DNA from: Pontibacter litorisediminis
Lineage (GTDB): Bacteria > Bacteroidota > Bacteroidia > Cytophagales > Hymenobacteraceae
Assembly (NCBI RefSeq): GCF_029360645.1
Contig: NZ_JARDUA010000002.1
Location: 434,001-498,000 of the forward strand
Direction: 5' to 3'
Length of the DNA stretch: 64,000 bases
Numbering within the stretch: the stretch's first letter is position 1; each line of letters begins with the position of its first letter. Made by a program: the position numbers and the translations under genes. The notes under the pieces are model-generated. The model saw nothing but the letters and a program-made list of their open reading frames with translations. It was not told the origin of the DNA and searched no databases. Shown here piece after piece: positions 61,575 through 64,000 of the stretch.

Positions 61575-62537
61575 TCATACTGTATGGGCTGCATCAGAGG
61601 CTAGCGTTATCTCCTGCTCCTGCTGGGTTTGCTCCGGCTGCGCCTGGCTCTTGCGCTGGTGCTCCGTCACCACTGCCCCAGGCGGCTTGTAAAGTATAAG
61701 AAACTTTTCCCTCCAGCTGCGGGCGTGCTTCATGTCCTCCCAGATGTCCATCCACTCATGGAAAACAAGGTAAATGGGGTTGAAAGAGGTTACGGGTTTG
61801 GTAAGGCCATACTTTACCTGCTCCCGTTCAGGCTCGAACGTGCCAAACAGCCGGTCCCAGATAATGAAAGTAGAGCCGTAGTTTTTATCGATGTAACCGG
61901 GGTTGGACCCGTGGTGCACCCGGTGGTGCGATGGCGTGACGAAGATATACTCGATGGGCCGCGGCAGTTTACCGACCAGCTCCGTATGCACCCAGAACTG
62001 ATACAGCACCGCCACCTGGTGACAGATAAAGAACGTGAAAGGGTCTATGCCCAGCATCGGCACAGGGATAAAGAAGATAAACTTGATGTGCTGCGTCCAG
62101 CCGGTGCGGAACGACACCGAGAAGTTCATGCGCTCCGAGGAGTGGTGCGTGACGTGGGTGGCCCACCAGAAGCGCTGCTCGTGTGCAATGCGGTGCGCCC
62201 AGTACCGGCAAAAGTCTATAGCCACAAAGCAGATGATGAAAGCGACCCAACCACGCGGAATAGCCCAGGGCACGTTGTTGTAGATGACCAGCGCCAGCCC
62301 GAACAGCCACAGCTTCAGCAGCCCTCCAAGTATGGCGTTCACGGCACCTATGGTTAAAGCCGACACAAACTCAGTTTTATGGTACGTGTTGCGGTTTTTG
62401 TAAATGCCATACAGCCACTCCCCCACCACCGACAGTACGATAATAGGTGCCGCGTAATGCATAATGGTCAGGTCGTCCAGCTGCTTAAGCTCCTCAAAAT
62501 TGTATAGCTCTTTCTCCATCCAATATGATAAAAACAT
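61575..62537 (-). CDS. Fatty acid hydroxylase/sterol desaturase family protein
   Basis: 320 residues from the ATG at 62537, preceded by AAAGGCTAAC; the longer frame needs a TTG at 62696 and lacks homology. About four membrane helices and the three histidine boxes of the family: HRIAHE (115-120), HVTHHS (128-133) and HHRVHH (204-209), plus HTELVGKLPRPIEYIFVTP before the last. Di-iron membrane hydroxylase or alkylglycerol-monooxygenase-like; the lipid substrate is unknown. Confidence 0.93.
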   Translation of the reverse strand: MFLSYWMEKELYNFEELKQLDDLTIMHYAAPIIVLSVVGEWLYGIYKNRNTYHKTEFVSALTIGAVNAILGGLLKLWLFGLALVIYNNVPWAIPRGWVAFIICFVAIDFCRYWAHRIAHEQRFWWATHVTHHSSERMNFSVSFRTGWTQHIKFIFFIPVPMLGIDPFTFFICHQVAVLYQFWVHTELVGKLPRPIEYIFVTPSHHRVHHGSNPGYIDKNYGSTFIIWDRLFGTFEPEREQVKYGLTKPVTSFNPIYLVFHEWMDIWEDMKHARSWREKFLILYKPPGAVVTEHQRKSQAQPEQTQQEQEITLASDAAHTV

Positions 62538-62707
62538 GTTAGCCTTTAAGAACGGCCAAAACCCGGAAAGAGTTAAGCTTATGGGAGCCCTTAGGTTCAC
62601 ATTTAACTGGTCGCCCTTGTTCCAGAAGCTTGCTGAGAGAATGGCAAAGTATAAAGCAGAGGTGCTATTTACCGCAGACTTCGTAAATTGAGGCAAAAAA
62701 CCAGAGT

Positions 62708-62899
62708 ATGCGCATCCGAAAGAAAGTTAAAGCCACGCTGCCTGCACAGGGCTCCCGCTTTGCCGCCCTTGATCTGTTTGTAAAGGCCGCCGAAAAAGAA
62801 AACTGGACGGAGCAGGAAATCCAATTTGTGATAGATGAGGTGGTACAGGCTAAAGATGATAAAGAAGGCTTTGAGATTTTAAGGGATTATATATTGTAG
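62708..62899 (+). CDS. Small hypothetical protein
   Basis: 63 residues, basic N-terminus ([18 protein letters not shown]) then a two-helix charged part ([18 protein letters not shown], then FEILRDYIL). No signal or membrane segment. The regular amphipathic pattern and good codon use support it as a real gene. Family not recognised. Divergent from the hydroxylase gene with 170 bp between starts. Confidence 0.75.
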   Translation: MRIRKKVKATLPAQGSRFAALDLFVKAAEKENWTEQEIQFVIDEVVQAKDDKEGFEILRDYIL

Positions 62900-63273
62900 G
62901 GAAGCGGCAGGGCTTTTAATGTATGTCCTGTCACAGCCATACCTCTCCGTACCTGAAATTGGTTGCTCATACTAGCTGCGGCTGATTTTCCGCTGCCTCC
63001 CTTCGCTGGCGCGAGTTTGCAACTCGTGTCTTTTTATACTTTCATAGTTACTTTCTCGCTGTTCCGGACATTCTTGTCCAGAACCAGTTCTGCTGCGGAT
63101 CTCCAGATACGTGTAAACCGAATTTTATACTTGCTTGGGCTCTATATACTTCTAAAGCCGCTGCTTTCTTTAGCTTGGTCTAAGCTATTTATGCTAGCTG
63201 CTGTTCATCCACGGCCTTACAACTTGCTCTTCCCATAGCTGGCTTTGGTGCTCTCCAGCCCGAGCGGGCTCGT

Positions 63274-63398
63274 CTTGGGGGTAGGGGCCCTCGATAAAGG
63301 CATCGCACTGTCTACATTTCCTTTGCTGTCGCAATGCCCTTTCGGGCACCGGAAATCTAGAAGGCGCTCTTTTTCGAGGGCCCCTACCCCCACCCAAG
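63274..63398. repeat. Inverted-repeat element with internal hairpins
   Basis: CTTGGG plus GGTAGGGGCCCTCGA on the left is nearly complementary to TCGAGGGCCCCTACC plus CCCACCCAAG on the right, separated by 79 bp that contain a TGCCC/GGGCA hairpin. The form suggests a short non-autonomous repeat element (MITE- or REP-pair-like). No target-site duplication was checked. Confidence 0.5.
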
Positions 63399-63447
63399 GA
63401 CTGGGAACATGTTCGATAGCTCCAGCATACGGAGCTTGAACAGAGCT

Positions 63448-63510
63448 CCCTCTCCTGTTTTTAGGAGAGGGTTGGGGTGAGGTGAACTCCCCTCCTTGGA
63501 CAAGGAGGGG
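63448..63510. repeat. Pair of REP-like hairpins
   Basis: CCCTCTCCT/AGGAGAGGG (63448-63471) and CCCCTCCTTG/CAAGGAGGGG (63489-63510), with a GTTGGGGTGAGGT linker. This resembles intergenic palindromic repeats seen in many Bacteroidota genomes; copy number in this genome is unknown. Confidence 0.5.
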
Positions 63511-63550
63511 CAGAGTGGTTAGCACATCCACTTCTCTCCCACCCAAGCAG

Positions 63551-63588
63551 AAGAGGGGCAGCTACTTTACCAGTAGCTGCCCCTCTTT
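63551..63588. terminator. Hairpin terminator near the HD-domain gene end
   Basis: A 16-bp perfect stem (AAGAGGGGCAGCTACT at 63551-63566 and its complement at 63572-63587) with a TTACC loop. T residues follow on the + strand and a weaker TCTTC tract on the minus strand. It lies 23 bp past the stop of the minus-strand HD-domain gene. Confidence 0.6.
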
Positions 63589-63609
63589 TATACTTTTGTG
63601 CACTCGCCA

Positions 63610-63999
63610 CTAAGCCTGCTCTTCCACAGGCTGTAGCTGTAGTTCCTGCTGGTGCTGCTGTAGCACCTCAATGATAAAGCTGATGTGCTCCTTCAGGTCC
63701 ACCCCGAACTTCTCGGCTCCCAGCTTTACCTCTTCCCTATCCACGGAGGCGGCAAAGCTTTTCTGGCCCAGCTTCTTCATCACAGACTTTGCCTCCAGCC
63801 CCTGCAGGCGGGTTGGCCGCACCTGGGCGCAGGCCACAATAAAACCTGTTACCTCGTCGCAGGCAAGCAGGGCTTTGTCCAGCAGAGAGTTGTACGGTAC
63901 GCCCCATTTCGTGTAGTGTGCCGAGATGGCATGGGCAATATCCTCCTCGCCCCGTTCACGCAGCTGGCTCACGATCACGTTCGGGTGCTGCTCTGGGTA
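63610..63999 (-). CDS. HD-domain hydrolase, C-terminal part
   Basis: The frame is open to the right edge of the window (a GTG at 63978 is internal), so the N-terminus is missing and 129 residues are visible. The segment EDIAHAISAHYTKWGVP and the following LLACDEVTGFIVACAQVRP match the last part of HDIG-type metal-dependent phosphohydrolases; the Asp before EVTG is the usual last metal ligand. A Q-rich tail follows. Substrate unknown. Confidence 0.75.
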   Translation of the reverse strand, partial: YPEQHPNVIVSQLRERGEEDIAHAISAHYTKWGVPYNSLLDKALLACDEVTGFIVACAQVRPTRLQGLEAKSVMKKLGQKSFAASVDREEVKLGAEKFGVDLKEHISFIIEVLQQHQQELQLQPVEEQA

Positions 64000-64000
64000 A

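Larger units (their letters stand above)
62900..63609. other. 710-bp non-coding region with REP-like palindromes
   Basis: No convincing gene; a 91-codon ORF at 62963-63238 has no coding signature. It holds short palindromes at 63012-63026 and 63062-63083, an imperfect long inverted repeat (63274-63294 with 63374-63398), and small hairpins at 63257-63270, 63335-63348, 63448-63471 and 63489-63510. The larger hairpin at 63551-63587 may end the flanking HD-domain gene. Three TATACTT words lie here too. Confidence 0.7.

Noticed and set aside
62963..63238. 91-codon plus-strand ORF
   Set aside because: Hydrophobic low-complexity translation across REP-like palindromes; no start context or homology signature.

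Overview
The window looks like a chromosomal segment of an aerobic Bacteroidota species, most likely order Cytophagales and possibly a Hymenobacteraceae/Pontibacter-like genus. The phylum call rests on six proteins ending in type IX secretion system (T9SS) C-terminal domains, two PorP/SprF-family proteins, matches to the TAnnTTTG promoter element, weak Shine-Dalgarno sequences and a PAS-rich histidine kinase. The genus-level guess is inference from overall protein character. I saw no rRNA, tRNA, CRISPR array, transposase or phage gene.

About 48 kb is one extracellular polysaccharide and exoprotein locus. From 1 to 9.7 kb (+): the end of a Wzc-type tyrosine autokinase, a Wzx-type flippase, a Wzy/ligase-type membrane protein, four glycosyltransferases and a membrane-anchored beta-helix protein. 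From 10.3 to 13.2 kb (+): a longer beta-helix paralogue with two almost identical PA14 domains and a T9SS tail. From 26.1 down to 13.2 kb (-): five genes, comprising a giant SGNH-hydrolase/Ig protein with a type B T9SS tail and its PorP/SprF partner, a second SGNH hydrolase, a double-LamG protein, and a glucose/sorbosone-dehydrogenase/PKD/LamG protein. From 26.5 to 30.4 kb (+): an AlgI-like MBOAT acyltransferase, its AlgJ/AlgX-like partner and a GT61-type glycosyltransferase. From 40.5 down to 30.5 kb (-): the initiating sugar-phosphate transferase, a WecB/TagA/CpsF transferase, an RfbF-type cytidylyltransferase, an SDR, an RfbC-type epimerase, a SAF-domain oxidoreductase, a second nucleotidyltransferase, a GT4 and an L-2-hydroxyglutarate-oxidase-like protein. 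From 41.6 to 48.5 kb (+): a 1953-residue repeat adhesin with a type B T9SS tail and a second PorP/SprF partner.

These genes suggest a Wzx/Wzy-dependent, probably O-acetylated exopolysaccharide made alongside T9SS-exported proteins that could bind, trim or de-esterify it. From 48.6 kb onward the content is ordinary: a copper chaperone and CopA ATPase, a PAS histidine kinase with a receiver-only regulator, small envelope proteins, an alpha/beta hydrolase, a lipoprotein, a beta-barrel protein, a YejK/NdpA nucleoid protein, a fatty-acid-hydroxylase/sterol-desaturase enzyme and the end of an HD-domain protein.

The most unusual signal cuts across gene boundaries. The heptamer AAGTATA (reverse complement TATACTT) occurs roughly 80 times in 64 kb, against about 6-8 expected from base composition. 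It appears in every reading frame, on both strands and between genes. Other points of interest are a 447-bp near-perfect direct repeat encoding the two PA14 domains, a 27-bp-stem perfect hairpin between convergent genes, a terminator-like hairpin over the start of the first beta-helix gene, and a cluster of REP-like palindromes at 63.0-63.6 kb.
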